NCBI GenBank assembly: GCA_003255025.1
Contig: QANY01000230.1
Location: 1,188,863 to 1,252,862, forward strand
Direction: 5' to 3'
Length of the DNA: 64,000 bases
Origin: Datisca glomerata
Taxonomy: Eukaryota; Streptophyta; Magnoliopsida; Cucurbitales; Datiscaceae
Made by a program: the position numbers and the translations under genes. The notes under the pieces are model-generated. The model ran no database searches. It worked only from the letters and a program-made list of their open reading frames with translations, and was not told where the DNA came from. This document shows positions 12,836 through 24,430 of the stretch, piece after piece (positions within the stretch are counted from its first letter, which is position 1; each line of letters begins with the position of its first letter).

Positions 12836-12853
12836 TCCCCAGTGAAGTCGCCA
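12836..12853 (-). promoter_or_regulatory. Primer binding site of the Tat/Ogre-type element
   Basis: On the minus strand the bases read TGGCGACTTCACTGGGGA, immediately inside the 5' LTR. TGGCGACT...TGGGGA primer sites recur in Tat/Ogre elements. It starts with TGG as required to pair with a tRNA CCA end. The exact tRNA was not assigned. Confidence 0.75.
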
Positions 12854-12854
12854 A

Positions 12855-15144
12855 GCTATCGCAACGTACATGCGACGCGGAGCGGTGATTGAAAAATCAT
12901 TTTTTGAAAAAAAAAATTCAGAGTCGCCACAAATCATTTTAGCGCGTGATTGGTCACCCAATTTTAAAATTAAATATTTTGGTCTGCAAAAATTTAAAGT
13001 TGGTTCGGGAGTCATATGCGTGTGGAGAAGGTATTAACACCCCACACCGCTCATTATGAAAAATGGTTACCAAATTTAATCAAATACTATCCAAATTATT
13101 ATTTTTAAAATAATGTTATAAAAATTCAATTTTGAATGTTCCATTTGGTACATTTTGCATAATAAAAATGAGCAAATAAATTACCTTCAACAGGTGGTAT
13201 AAGACCATTAAAAATTATTTTTTCGAATCAAAGCATTATTGGAGTTACTCTCGGTATCCTAAAAATAACTCTTCACCTTGGTAGTTCGAAAAATTTGGTA
13301 TCCCAAAGTTCTAAAGTCCGTCATCGGATTTTTTTAGTGACAACTAAATAAAGAAATTTACAAAATTTAAATCAAATTGTTATGGTTTTAATTTACGAGC
13401 GTCAATTCTGATGATAAAAGAATAAAATAATAATCTCGTACAATCATAACATATGAAAATAATACATAAATAAATAAAAAGAGATAACAACTATAAAAAA
13501 AATAATGGAAAGGAATGTTAGAGATGATGAATATGTATGATAAATTTTAAAAACAAATATGTAGGGGTGAAAATATATTAAAAAAAATCAATAATATGTA
13601 CTGAAAAAATAAAAAAATAAACAAACATAAAAAAACAAAAAAAAATGTAAACAACAAAAAAATAAAATAAAAATAAAAATTCAAATAAAAAAATTTTACA
13701 GAGGGTGACATCACCCTCTGTTAAGTGATAGGGGGTGACGTCACCATCTATTTTTTTTTTATTTTTGTTTTTTTTATATATATGTATATATTTAATTTTT
13801 TAGTAAATAAATTAATAATAAATTTTTTATGTGTAAAAAAATTTAGTCTATGAAAAAATACTTAATTTCATACATAATTAGCGCGCGTGGTTGTTTTACT
13901 ACATGATCTATTAATTACCATTTTTTATTTTTTCACCCAATGCTAATCAAATAGGAAATTTTTTTTATCAATGGTAACCAATTTAAACAAGTGTCACTAA
14001 AAATAAATAAATAATTTTGTTTGGGATATAAATATACCATTTTTTTATTTTGGACTACTTAGTTCACCAATTATCATTTTCTCTTTCTTCCTTAATTGCT
14101 AGGAGTGATCATGGTTGGTAATTAGTTTAAACAAGTGTCACTAAAGAAAATCCATAAAACTTTCAAAATAAAATAATTTTTGTTTGGGATATAAATATAC
14201 CATTTTTTTTATTTTGGACCACTTTGTTTACTAATCACCATTTTTTCTGTCTTTCTTCATTGCTAGGAATGATCATGGATAGTAACTAGTTCAAACATGT
14301 GTCACAAAAAATGATGGTCAAAAATTAAAAAGAAAAGAAAAGAAAACTTGTAAGAACATAATAAAATAAAAGCTTAAATATTTGCATAATCTTGTATAGA
14401 GATTTTACTCTCTATTTTATGTATTTTTATGTATGAGAAATTATCATAGGAGATCTTTTCATCAAATGTGCACTTTCAACCCATTAAATGGTTGATTCAC
14501 ATTGAGTTAATTTTACACCCCTCAATATTTTATCCTCATTCTCGTTGATTGAGTTGATGACAAAAAAATCTCATTATCAAATTTGTAGAGATATAAACTA
14601 TATGAAAATAAAACTTAAGATTAAAAGGAGGAGAAATGATGATAAAGAATGAGCAAACAAATATATATATGAAAAATAAAACAAAGAAATATCAAATACA
14701 TGAGTATGAAAAAGAGAGATGATTAATTAGAATGAACAAAATATATTGTAAGCTAAAATGTAAGAAATTTGAACTACCTTAATAAAAAGAAAATGAGAAG
14801 ATTGAAGATGAATAGAAATGAAAACTCTCATTCTTTCTCTTTTTCACTATTTTCTCAAAACCTCTATTTCTCCCTCTAAAGTCTCTTCTCTTTCTAACTC
14901 TTTCAAATCTCTCATTTCAAGTGAAGATCTCCCCTCTATTTATAGGCAAACTTAGAGCTTCACTTTTTTAAATTTAGTCTTTTTGTTCCCTTTTTTTCTA
15001 TTTTTAGTTCTTGGACAAATTTTATTATTTTTTAGGCATTGAGCTATTTTTCAAATCATACACAGAGTCTTAGACTAGTATATGAGTAAAAAAATAAATT
15101 TTATATTTTTAAAGTATTGAACCGGACAAAATACAGTATCTACA
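12855..15144 (-). repeat. 5' LTR of the Tat/Ogre-type element, about 2.3 kb
   Basis: On the minus strand it begins TGTAGATACTGTATTTTGTC, which fits a TG terminus. It ends near the PBS; that end is uncertain by about 10 bp. Near 13000-13070 it carries a conserved terminal block reading GGTGTTAATACCTTC on the minus strand, a pattern of Tat LTR ends. Compared with the left LTR it carries one extra copy of a roughly 145-160-bp internal unit (units near 13985, 14127 and 14288; left LTR near 485 and 630). Confidence 0.82.
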
Positions 15145-16796
15145 CTACGTTAAGGCTCCTTAGATTCAGGGTTTTTAAAAATAATAAATAATTAGAAATT
15201 TGACACTGCAGTGTACTCTACCAATTGTTGATTCAAAATCAGGGACTGGTATGTGGCATTCTGAAATGCCACGTGACAATTTTTCAGATTTTAATTTTAT
15301 TATTTTAATCAAATAAATATATACACATTATCACATATAATCCTAAATATTATTTAATTTAAAATTAACTTATTTGATAAAATCCTAAGAATCATCTTAT
15401 CTGTTAATTCAAAATTAATCAATCAGTTGATTCAAAATTGAAATTATTATCTCATAATAATTTAATATTATTTAATTTCATAAATCAAATATATTGTCTC
15501 GCTTATAGATTAATACAAAATTAATCAATATAATTATTTAATTGTTATTTTTAAAATTACAGGAAACAATTTAATTAATTAATTTCACATAATTATATAT
15601 TTTCCTATCATAAGTTAGTCATTTTCTCATGTCCTGAAATATTCACACCCTAGACTGTGTAGTACAGTGATGGCTCGGGGACCATGGACCCGTAATTCTA
15701 AGCTTCAATAAATCAAATTATTAATTAAACTTTTAATTAAATAATCTTATTTATTATTTTCATTATTATTCCACTATAAATATGGAATTACACTCTTTGA
15801 AATTATATAATATATTTACAGAGTATTCTCGTGTAGTCTATTGATATAATCACTTCATGTAATTTTATCCTCCAATTATTGGTTCGTAACTTATAACTGA
15901 TCAAAATTACCATTTTACCCTTCTAGTTAACTCTTGATCCTTAAGTACCATTAATTCACTAGTGAATGGTCAATTTATAATCGTATTATAAATTTGAGCT
16001 TAATAATTATTCGGTTCCAGAATTAACACTTAAATAACCACCATCCATCACCACTCACATTCCACATCCCACTTCAAACTTTTTGATTCCTCGAGTAGCC
16101 TCTTCTATAAAGGCCTTCTAGCTTCAAAGGCAGGTGAGCCAGGTTAGGAAGGAGTTTGACTGCTGGGATGGGATCAAATCTAACCAATATACGATCCGTT
16201 AGAAAAACTTGGATTCTAAATCTTGTAAAATCATGTTCTCAACCATCTATATCATTGAATCTTCAAAACATTGTCACTAATTTGTTTTACAAACAAACTT
16301 TAACGAGTGAATTAAAAGATCTAGTAGACATGCATAGAAGTTCATGACTATTCAAGATTTAGACTAATCTACATATGATCATCAGATTGATGTGTATTAA
16401 ATCTTTATGATAAATGATAAGTTACTAAAGATATTAATCTACATCGATCTTGCCTATATAATCTAATTATATAAAGTAATTTCACTTAAATGTCTATCCA
16501 CGTAAGTGATATAGATCTAGATAATATGCATTCAAAATACTTATCGAATCGTACCAGCAACCATTCATTAAAGATTCCATACTTTAATATATTGTTGGCT
16601 ATTTTATTCATTATCTATGATTTTAATCTTCTCGTACTTATACAAGATCATAGTCTCATTAATGAATATAGAATTTTCAGATATTTATTTAAATTTATTC
16701 AACAATAATTCAACAGAATAATTATAAGAAATATAATTACATTAATTTCATATTAAAAATGTCTAAACACATGCTTTGAGGGCCCTATGCCCAAAA
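15145..16796. other. AT-rich unassigned segment between two elements
   Basis: No convincing coding region. It contains a perfect hairpin at 15253-15272 (arms gtggcatt and aatgccac around ctga). A mixed block with phrases such as gtggctcgg-type text near 15665-15700 and a terminus-like string ending near 16790 resemble decayed LTR or leader sequence of an unknown element. Two short plus-strand ORFs (16156-16347, 16490-16708) show no family features and are not called. Confidence 0.4.
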
Positions 16797-17625
16797 ATTT
16801 CCTTGATGTCTAACCAAGTGTGCCTGCTCTTGCTAGACCCTTAAATCTCGTTTGCAAGCTGAGGTGCTCAATAGACATCACTTGTCGATTATCTAGCCAG
16901 GCGTGCCTACTCTAGCTAGATCCTTGATCCCGTCTGGAAGCTGAGGTGCTCGACATACTTATTTCCTTGATATCTAGCCAAGCTTGCCTGATCTGGCTAG
17001 ATCCTTGATCTCATCCGCGAGTTGAAGTGCTCGACAGACATTACTACCTTGATATCTAGCCAGACTTTCTTACTCTGGCTAGATCCTTGATCCCCTCTGC
17101 AAGCTGAGGTGCTCGAAAGACCTCACTACCTTGATATCTAGCCAGACTTTCCTACTTTAGATAGATCCTTGATCCTGTCTACGAGCTGAGGTGCTCGAAA
17201 GACATCACTTTTCGATTATCTAGGCACGCGTGTCTACACTGACTAGATCCTTTATCTTGTCTATGAGTTCAGGTGCTCGACAGACATCACTTATCAATTA
17301 TCTAGCCAGGCATGCCTGCTCTGGCTAGATCCTTGATCCCATGTGTGAGTTGAGGTGCTCATCTGACATCATTTATCAATCAATTATCTTGCCTGGCTTG
17401 TCTACTTTGGATAGATCTTTAGTCTCGTCTGTGAGCTGAGGTGCTCAGAAGACATCACTTGTCGATTATCTAGTCAGGCGTGCTTGCACTGGCTAGATCA
17501 TTGATCACGTATGCGCGTTGAGGTTCTTAGCAGATATCACTTGTCGATTATCTAGTCAGGCGTGTCTTCTCTGGCTAGATCCTTGATCCCGTTTGTGAGC
17601 TGAGGTGCTTGACATACATCATTTT
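16797..17625. repeat. 82-bp tandem array, about ten copies
   Basis: The unit is marked by ctagatccttgat at about 16915, 16998, 17080, 17160, 17243, 17325, 17490 and 17573 and by gctgaggtgctcga. Copies diverge by point changes. The array sits to the left of the degenerate internal region and LTR at 19454-20094, the position expected for the 3' untranslated array of a minus-strand Tat-type element. Confidence 0.88.
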
Positions 17626-18115
17626 TTACTCAATCTCGACTGATGGGCTAGAGTACCTCAACAATCATCACATTTTATTTAATTCAGACTGGTGGGCTAG
17701 AGCACATCACCAGTCAACATTTTTTATTTAATCCCGACTAGTTTGGTAGAGGACCCAACCGTCATAACTTTTTGTTTAAATTCGACTGGTGGGCTATAAC
17801 ACCTCACCAATCATCACTTTTTATGTAGTCAATGATGGTGGGTTATAGCACCTCACTATTCATCACTTTTTACTTAATCCTAACTGCTGGACTGGAGCAT
17901 CTCACCGATCATCACTTTTTATTTAATCCCGACTAGTGGGCTGAAGCATCTCACCGACCATTACTTTTTATTTAATCCCGACTAGTGGACTAGAGCACCT
18001 CACCATTCATCACTTTTTGTTTAATCCTTATTGGTGGGCTGGAGCGCCTCGCCAGTCATCACTTTTTATTTAATCATGACTGGTGGGCTACAACACCTCA
18101 CCAGTCATCACTTTT
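17626..18115. repeat. About 50-bp tandem array, about ten copies
   Basis: The unit runs catcactttttatttaatcc, then cgactggtgggctagagcac, then ctcaccagt. Clear copies of the middle block lie near 17691, 17785, 17838, 17884, 17936, 17985, 18033 and 18082. It abuts the 82-bp array directly; the two units are unrelated in sequence. Confidence 0.88.
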
Positions 18116-19433
18116 TGTTCCTCCGTCGCGTGTTGTAGAAGAGTCGATACTCGGAGACTTGTAGGATGGCCAAAAATTCATTAACAATATTTCAACAACA
18201 CATTCTATTTTTCCATAGAAGTAGTTCATTAAAAGAGGGCATTAAAAGATGTTAATCGTAAATGAGGAGAGAAATGAGAGCTCTTAACTGACAATTGTAG
18301 ATGAGCACGCGAACCTTGTTGTCCGTTACACTTCAGTGTTTGGTTGCTTTAAAGAGAAAGCCTCTTCTTCTACTATAGCTAGGGAAAATCGAAGTGGAGA
18401 GTTGTAGGCGATGAAACCTTTTACTTCCTGAGCTATGGCTCTCCCTATCTTGTTGGGCCTGTTACATTCTTCCTTTTGAGATGCGTTTTCACATCAATGC
18501 CAGGACCTCCCGAGCTTCACATTCTACTCCTGAAGAGGTATAGGGTTGTCATGATCATTCCTTTCTGGTTGTTCTGGCAAGAGAAAGATTGACCACCCAG
18601 GTCCTCCAAGTTCTTCTTTGGACCATGTTCTTAGTAGTTAACCATTCACTGGGTCATCCCTCCTTGTCAATTCATTTGCTTCATTTGGAGGCGTTGGGGG
18701 GACTACGTAGGCATGCCTGCGATATCGAGAGCCTGGTCCTCTTTGAGGCTGGTGTAAAAATCTTTACCATCTCCGTTTACCCGTTCAACGCGGTCTTTCT
18801 TCACATGTGCCAGAGCTTTTCAAAATTGTTGGAGGCCAAAAAAGGGAACCAAGAAATTGAATGGAGGATGGTCCATTGATACTTCCCTCCACCTTCCGCT
18901 GTTACTCATATACTTCCCCAAGAGGGTCCTTTAAGGGTCTTCGCTTTCGTTCGCTACCCGACTACTTTATTCTCCTTCTTCGTTTTCCGAGGATGAACCA
19001 AACTAGAACCTTAAAAAAGGAATGGGGTCCAACCATCCACAGTTTGTCTTCATGTTGCTCATGATTTCCCCAGAAGGTGGTACCCTCTTTGAGTTTTTCC
19101 CGCCCTTCCCTGGGTAGTCTTACCCCGGGGTTGTTTGAATGCGTGGTGACTTCTTCAGTGAGCCTCTGAGTCATGGGGGAAGACCATTTTTTATGCAAGA
19201 GACTATTACGACCTAGGTGACGACTAGCATGTCTTTCCTCCCTTTACCGGTTACCTTAGAGATTGCGACCACCGTATAATTATTATGATGGCAGAAGGTC
19301 CTTCCTCCATCGGGGGAAGGGGTGAATCCTCCCTCTCATCCCGGACTTTGTTAGCATAGGATACTGAACTCATCCTCTATATGTGGGAGAGAAAGGGTTT
19401 GAAGTACTTTGAATAGGAATAATTTTATCGTTG
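18116..19433 (-). other. Degenerate internal region of a Gypsy-like element
   Basis: It lies between the tandem arrays and the PBS at 19434. Short ORFs occur on both strands (for example 18589-18879 plus and 18962-19198 minus, MTQRLTEEVTTHSNNPGVRL), but none reaches a recognisable gag or pol domain. No RT or integrase motif was found, so this copy lacks pol or lost it. Confidence 0.5.
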
Positions 19434-19451
19434 TCCCCATAGAAGCCGCCA
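19434..19451 (-). promoter_or_regulatory. Primer binding site next to the LTR at 19454
   Basis: The minus strand reads TGGCGGCTTCTATGGGGA, two bases (GT) inside the LTR end CTAAAACA. It closely resembles the TGGCGCCGTCTGTGGGGA primer site that is common in plant Gypsy elements. Confidence 0.7.
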
Positions 19452-19453
19452 AC

Positions 19454-20094
19454 TGTTTTAGTCAAAAACTACAACAGTAAAAATATTGATCTCCCATGCT
19501 AAGTGAGGGAGTTCTCCTGACCGGGGAGATATGTTGGAATGATGTTATATGGATTCTTTTCTGTTTCTGATGGACATGCTCTTCCTCCTTACTAGATCTC
19601 CTCACGGCCTTGACGTCTGCAAAATAAAAACAAAGAATCCTAAAGGCGAGGAACCGGTGGGTGGTTTCCCCGCCTAACGGCCTCCGATGCCTATGTCAGT
19701 AGAAGATTGATATTTTGACATAATTTCTTTAGGGAAGAATAGATATACCTTTTACGTTTCCTGGTTGATATATTTATACATGGATTTTTGGGGGGAGGGA
19801 GTGTGTCGATGAAGCCTTTCGGAGGCATGTTGGGGAAGCTTCATGAGACACAATGTCTGTCCTAATTGCCATTGATTGGACATGAGGGAGACAACCTTGA
19901 CATAAAGAGTTCAACATTAAATGTTGAAATGGCCTTACGCTCGGGATTGTTCGAGATCCCTTTCTGTGCTCCATTCCTGCTCTCACATGGGCTCAGGTCT
20001 GTGTAACCCGAGCATCCTTGGCGCTGACCAAATGAGGTCGACTCTTTTCCTCCAAAACATTTCTTCCTTTGGGGGCCCCCAATGTGATGTAACA
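19454..20094 (-). repeat. Single LTR (641 bp) of a Gypsy-like element
   Basis: On the minus strand it starts TGTTACATCACATTGGGGGC and ends GACTAAAACA, followed by the PBS. It is therefore a 5' LTR of a leftward element. No second copy is present in the window, so the left LTR was lost or lies in a part that has decayed past recognition. Confidence 0.7.
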
Positions 20095-20321
20095 TATGTC
20101 GTTTGGACTTTGGTGGTTAGAAAAACACCCCTAACAACTACTAAAAGAGAGGGTTAAAGGAAGAATAACATCATATTTTCTCTAGTTATGTTCTTGCAAA
20201 TTTAACATTAAAGATAGATTTGCCAAGAAAAAGATTGAATTTCAAAAATTCAGTCTAGAGTAGTCCTCATTCACCTTAAGCGATGTGAGAGAGATATCAT
20301 TTTAATATGCTAATAAGTTTG
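20095..20321. other. Short unassigned spacer
   Basis: This is the sequence between the LTR at 19454-20094 and the target site of the next element. No feature is recognised. Confidence 0.4.
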
Positions 20322-20326
20322 TCATT
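20322..20326. repeat. Left target-site duplication TCATT
   Basis: TCATT directly precedes the LTR that begins TGTAAAGG at 20327. The same five bases follow the right LTR at 30727-30731. Five bp is the expected length for Ty3/Gypsy integration. Confidence 0.85.
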
Positions 20327-21219
20327 TGTAAAGGGATTTTCCTGTTCCATTCAAGATTAGGGAAAAAAATCTATTGATAGGGATAAATTTACGTAAGTAT
20401 TAATGAGATAGAAAGAGATTGTGATTTCAAAAAATTATAAGGAGTAGATGCACTGGGCCCTCCCTATCTGGATTGCCTTTCCAAGAATTATCAGGTTTTA
20501 TTGAATAAATTGACCTTATTTTGACTTTCACAGTTGCATATATTTGATTAAAATAGTAAATATAAGATGAGGCACTCATTAAACCTAGGTGCAACACCTG
20601 TTCTTGGGGATCCTCTCCACTCGGTATGAGTTTCTTTCTCTTTCTTATTTTCATCCGTCTCACTCAGCCGCCCACCAATCACTGCCACTTAACGATTCCA
20701 TGTGGTTCCAAGCCAATCCATCAGAGCCACTTGATGGCTAGCTAATTTGTCTTATCCGGGTCACCCAGATTACCTAATCAATCACGATCAATTGATTGTC
20801 AGTCCGAACCCTTTTCTCGTTCTGATGTTCTGTCTCGTCCTTTAGGTGATGACCCCATTCTTGAAATGGTTCCCGCTCTTGAAGTGATGACCCCCATTCT
20901 CAAGATGTTGGTTCCCGCTCTTGAAGTGATGACCCATGTTCTCGAGATGTTGCTTCTGTTCTTAAAGTGATGATCCCTCATTCTCGAGGTGTTGGTTTCG
21001 TTCTTGAAGTGATGATCCCCCGTTCATGAGATGTTAAGTTCCTTCTTGAAGTGATTATTCCCCATTCTAGAGATGTTGTGTTTCGTTTTTGAAATGATGA
21101 TTCTCATTTATGAATATCTCACGACTTCAGTCCCCCACCCATTTCTGCTTTTCTGAGGTTTTCCGCAGGTCTTGGGTAGGTCCCTTTGCCCAAGTGGCAA
21201 CGCACTTTTTACCTATTCA
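20327..21219 (-). repeat. 3' LTR of the 10.4-kb element
   Basis: It runs from TGTAAAGGGA to ACCTATTCA and aligns along its length with 29835-30726. It contains an internal run of about 38-bp repeats (ttcttgaagtgatgacccc and variants, 20870-21100), shared with the right LTR. Confidence 0.88.
20870..21100. repeat. Short tandem repeats inside the LTR
   Basis: About six copies of a 38-40-bp unit (tcttgaagtgatgaccccca, then ttctcgagatgttggttccg) lie in this LTR; the matching set in the right LTR is at about 30370-30605. Because both LTRs carry it, the array predates insertion of this copy. Confidence 0.75.
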
Positions 21220-22052
21220 TTTTCCCCCATTGCTCTTCGGCAATGCTTCATTGATGTGCAATGAATGCTCTCAACACGTGTCTAATTTTAGGAGAACAAC
21301 TATTCTTGATTCACTTTCATCAATTTAGGATCTTCTTTTAATCTGCAAAACGTTGAATGTTGTGCAAGAAAACGTCATAAGTTTTTAAATATTGAGATGA
21401 TGTACCATCATTGCCTCGTTTCTGGGGTTACTGATACGTTCCTTGAGAATTTCACTATTCTTAATGTCATTTTATCCTATCGCGACACACGTGCACGTAG
21501 GCTTCATTTTTTCATACCCCATGTGCGTTGCTTTGTTTGATGGTTCTTACGTCATGCGTGTTACTGACCTGTTAGGTTTTCTCTTCTCCAGCTGTCGTGT
21601 TGTCATTGGCTCGCCTATTTTAGGTGGACTGGCAGTAATTATTACGTTGTGTCTTTTTCCTATGCATCTGTCGTTGTCCTTTTCCCCTTTTCAGAATTGG
21701 TGTCTTTTCATCTCCCTATCCATTAATCATTTTTAACTTGTTTTTGGCATCCGTAGCATATATCACCTTGGTTTCCCTCATTTATTTTTTCGCACGCTCA
21801 TTCCTATCTTCTGTAAGTTTTTCCATCTTCCCTTCTTCGTCTTGTTTACCTCTTCTCTTCTCGTACTTTTGTTTTGCATTCCTTCTTCCGGTAGTAATGG
21901 AGGAACATCCATTTAAGGTGACCTTTCCTTTCTTTTAACCGTTTTCTTACCCTTCACGGGGACGCCTTCCCCCCAAACGTAGTCCATGGTTTTAGGGAAG
22001 GAATCCCTAAATCTTTTCCCTGTAATCCCCCTACCAGATTTCCTTAGCCCCA
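21220..22052. other. Region between 3' LTR and antisense ORF
   Basis: It starts with the polypyrimidine tract (ttttccccc, 21220-21228), the complement of the polypurine tract. Small plus-strand ORFs (21443-21736, 21738-21938) are hydrophobic and show no family match; part may be the decayed 5' end of the antisense ORF. Confidence 0.45.
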
Positions 22053-23845
22053 ATGTATATATCATTGGGTTCAAAGCTTCCCTTCTCTCCTCTTTTCCAG
22101 GAATTCTTTAACACTTTCAACCTCGCCCTTTCCAAATATACTCCTAGTACTTCTAAAGTTCTTCTAGGGATTGAAGCCCTCAATAGGAGGCATAATTTAA
22201 ATATAGGGGTAGATGAATTCCGCGTCGTGTACACTGTCTTATTACTTGGCTTCCCATGCGAGTGAGAAGCGGGTAGGACTAGTTACTGATCTTCCCAGTA
22301 GGGATACAGGCTGGGAGGAGGGTACACTCCTCATAGGTGGAAACTGAAGTGGCAACGGTCATTGGGTCGTTCCCCAGATCTGGGGAGAGTTCAATAAGTG
22401 GCTGGAGCCCTCCTTTCTTTTTAGTTTTCATTTGTTTGAGTTTGTCTTTTCTAAGTTCTAACCTGTTTTTTGTTTTGTGTAGATGAGAATCTGAACAAGA
22501 GATCTTTCACCCCAAAAAATTTACCGCGCGACTCTGTGCTGTCTATAAGTATCCGGAGTGGGAGTAGAGGGATCTTCTCGACCTAATGAGAGAGATCGAA
22601 GTTGTGGTCGTGCTCATTCCCATTGCTGAATCTGTTTCCCCGCAATCTTCTACGACAGAAGTTCCTCGGGCTATTCCTATTGTGATCCTTATTCCCGCAT
22701 CCCATCGAATTGTCTGGTCAAGCTCCTTTGACACTTCAGAATCAGAACAGGAAGATGAGAGGTTTGACCAGGAAGAAAGAGGGCGTGAGGCTAAGGACAT
22801 AATTTTTTTATTTGTGTACAACGAGCTTGAGATGTCTAAGCGTCTAAGGAGCAATTTATGGGGGGTACCTGGCAAGGGTAAGCGTAAGAAAATGAGGAAT
22901 GCCATTTCTTTAGCTATCGTTCAGGGGATGTTACTCCCCCCGTCCCCGATCTTCCTGCCCCCGTTACTAATCTCCCGTTACTGATGAGGTTCCCCCTACT
23001 ACGAGGGAGACCGCCACGTCCCTCTTCTCTCCTTTAAAGAAGCTAGTCTCCCCTCCTTCTGGTTCTCCACGTTTGTATGAAGAGACAAGTGTCTGGCAGT
23101 GGTGGCGATACCCCACGGCTCTTCCGGTTCCTACTAATGTTAGTTTTGTGAAGGATTCCCATTCTTTGTATGTGGTCGCGAAGGGGATCGTATATGAAGT
23201 GGATGCTCCTGAACTTCACCAGCCGTCTATTAATGATAAGGTCATCTGCCTCATTCATTCTCTGATGCACGTATTTTTATTCTTGTCTTTCCTTGTTTTT
23301 CCTAGGCAAATATTTTCCCAATTTTGGCTAACTCTTTTTGAACATGCTGTGACTTATCACAATGGGCTACATGAAGATATTCATGCTGTCGAGGATGAGT
23401 TAACCGGATGTAGGAAAAATGTGATAGAGACCACCAAAGATGATGGTGTCATCTCCTCTGAACGAGATTATCTTAAGAAGGTGGAGGGTGACCTTGAACG
23501 GGTAGTTGCCCGTTGACTGAGGCTGAGGACTCGAAGCTCGAGTGGTCTTTGCGGGAGGCGGAGTGGTCCGCAGAGATAAGTGGGGAGAACTTGTCTATTG
23601 TTGAGGCAAGTTTGGCTGAGGCTGAGGACTCGTTTGCCAAGTCAAGTGAGACTGGTCTTGCGGCGGAGTACCAGGCCATGGTCGATGAGTATGATCATAT
23701 GGGTTACACGGTGGGTTACCACGACACCAAGACTGATAAGCCTCCCCATCCCTTCCTGACGAGCCCATTGATCCTAAGGCTGAGCTTCCTGCTTCCACCA
23801 CTGAAGCAGCGACTGACACTACTCCTGACTCAGTCCTTTCCTTAG
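22053..23845 (+). pseudogene. Antisense ORF relic with a Transposase_28-like (putative gypsy type transposon) domain and coiled coil
   Basis: This plus-strand relic lies between integrase and the 3' LTR, opposite to gag-pol. The segment 22053-22265 (GSKLPFSPLFQEFFNTFNLA, VDEFRVVYTV) resembles the putative gypsy-type transposon domain (PF04195 family) of plant antisense ORFs. Later pieces at 22586-22984, 23073-23516 and 23513-23845 are acidic and end in a Glu/Ala/Ser-rich coiled coil (SLREAEWSAEISGENLSIVE). The pieces lie in different frames with stops between them, so the gene is broken. Antisense ORFs in this place are known in Retand and Grande elements; their function is unproven. Confidence 0.7.
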
Positions 23846-24129
23846 TATGCTTTTGTCATCTCCTTTCGTTCTTTATCATTTAGTAAACGTTTATCAATCG
23901 ATTTTGCCTTTAGTAAATCTCCACGAGTAATAAAAGGTATCTTTCCTTTTAATGTCTTTCATTCAAGTAAAGTTATAAGCTACTTATTTCTTTTAATTAA
24001 TCGGATGTTATTTCGAGAAATGTTTATGCAAGAGTGTGTTCACCTGTTTTGTCTGTTTTCTTCTTTTCATCTGTTGGGGTTGGAACTTCCTTTTTTTATT
24101 GCAAGTGGGTTTTGTCTGCTTTCATGATT

Positions 24130-24430
24130 CCTCCTTTTAATGCCCCTCTCAAGAATTTTTTAATGTATTTTAGTTCCTTCTGAGAGTAGGACTTATGAAC
24201 TACCCCTCTCAAGGGCTTTTTAATTCCCTTAGTTCCTTTTGGGAGTAGGACTTAAGAATTGCCCTCCCAAAAACTTTTTAATGCCCTTAGTTCTTTATGA
24301 GAGTAGGACTTATGAACTGCCCCTTCCAAAGACTTTTTAATGCCTTTAGTTTTCTCTAGGAGTAAGAGTTATGAACTGCCCCTCCTAAGGACTTTTTAAT
24401 GCCCTTAGTTCCTTTTGGGATTAGTGCTGA
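24130..24430 (-). repeat. 61-bp tandem array near the integrase end
   Basis: About five copies of a unit containing gagagtaggacttatgaact and cccttagttcctt lie at 24150-24430. A closely similar unit, about four copies, is found at 45880-46090 inside the 6.8-kb non-autonomous element. Confidence 0.8.

Larger units (their letters stand above)
1..15144 (-). mobile_element. Large Ty3/Gypsy LTR retrotransposon, Tat/Ogre type, left LTR truncated by the window
   Basis: The segments 1-1466 and about 13527-15128 are direct repeats and enclose minus-strand relics in the order ORF1, gag, protease, G-patch-like region, RT, RNase H, second RNase H, integrase. The order and the extra ORF1 upstream of gag fit the Tat lineage of plant Ty3/Gypsy elements, Ogre in particular. 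Transcription would run from right to left, so the right LTR is the 5' LTR. About 670 bp of the left LTR lies outside the window, so full length would be near 16 kb. In-frame stops, frameshifts and substitutions at catalytic sites show that it is dead. The target duplication cannot be checked; the bases after the right LTR are CTACG. Confidence 0.9.

Noticed and set aside
16156..16708. Two small plus-strand ORFs in the AT-rich segment
   Set aside because: No family features; expected by chance in AT-rich DNA.
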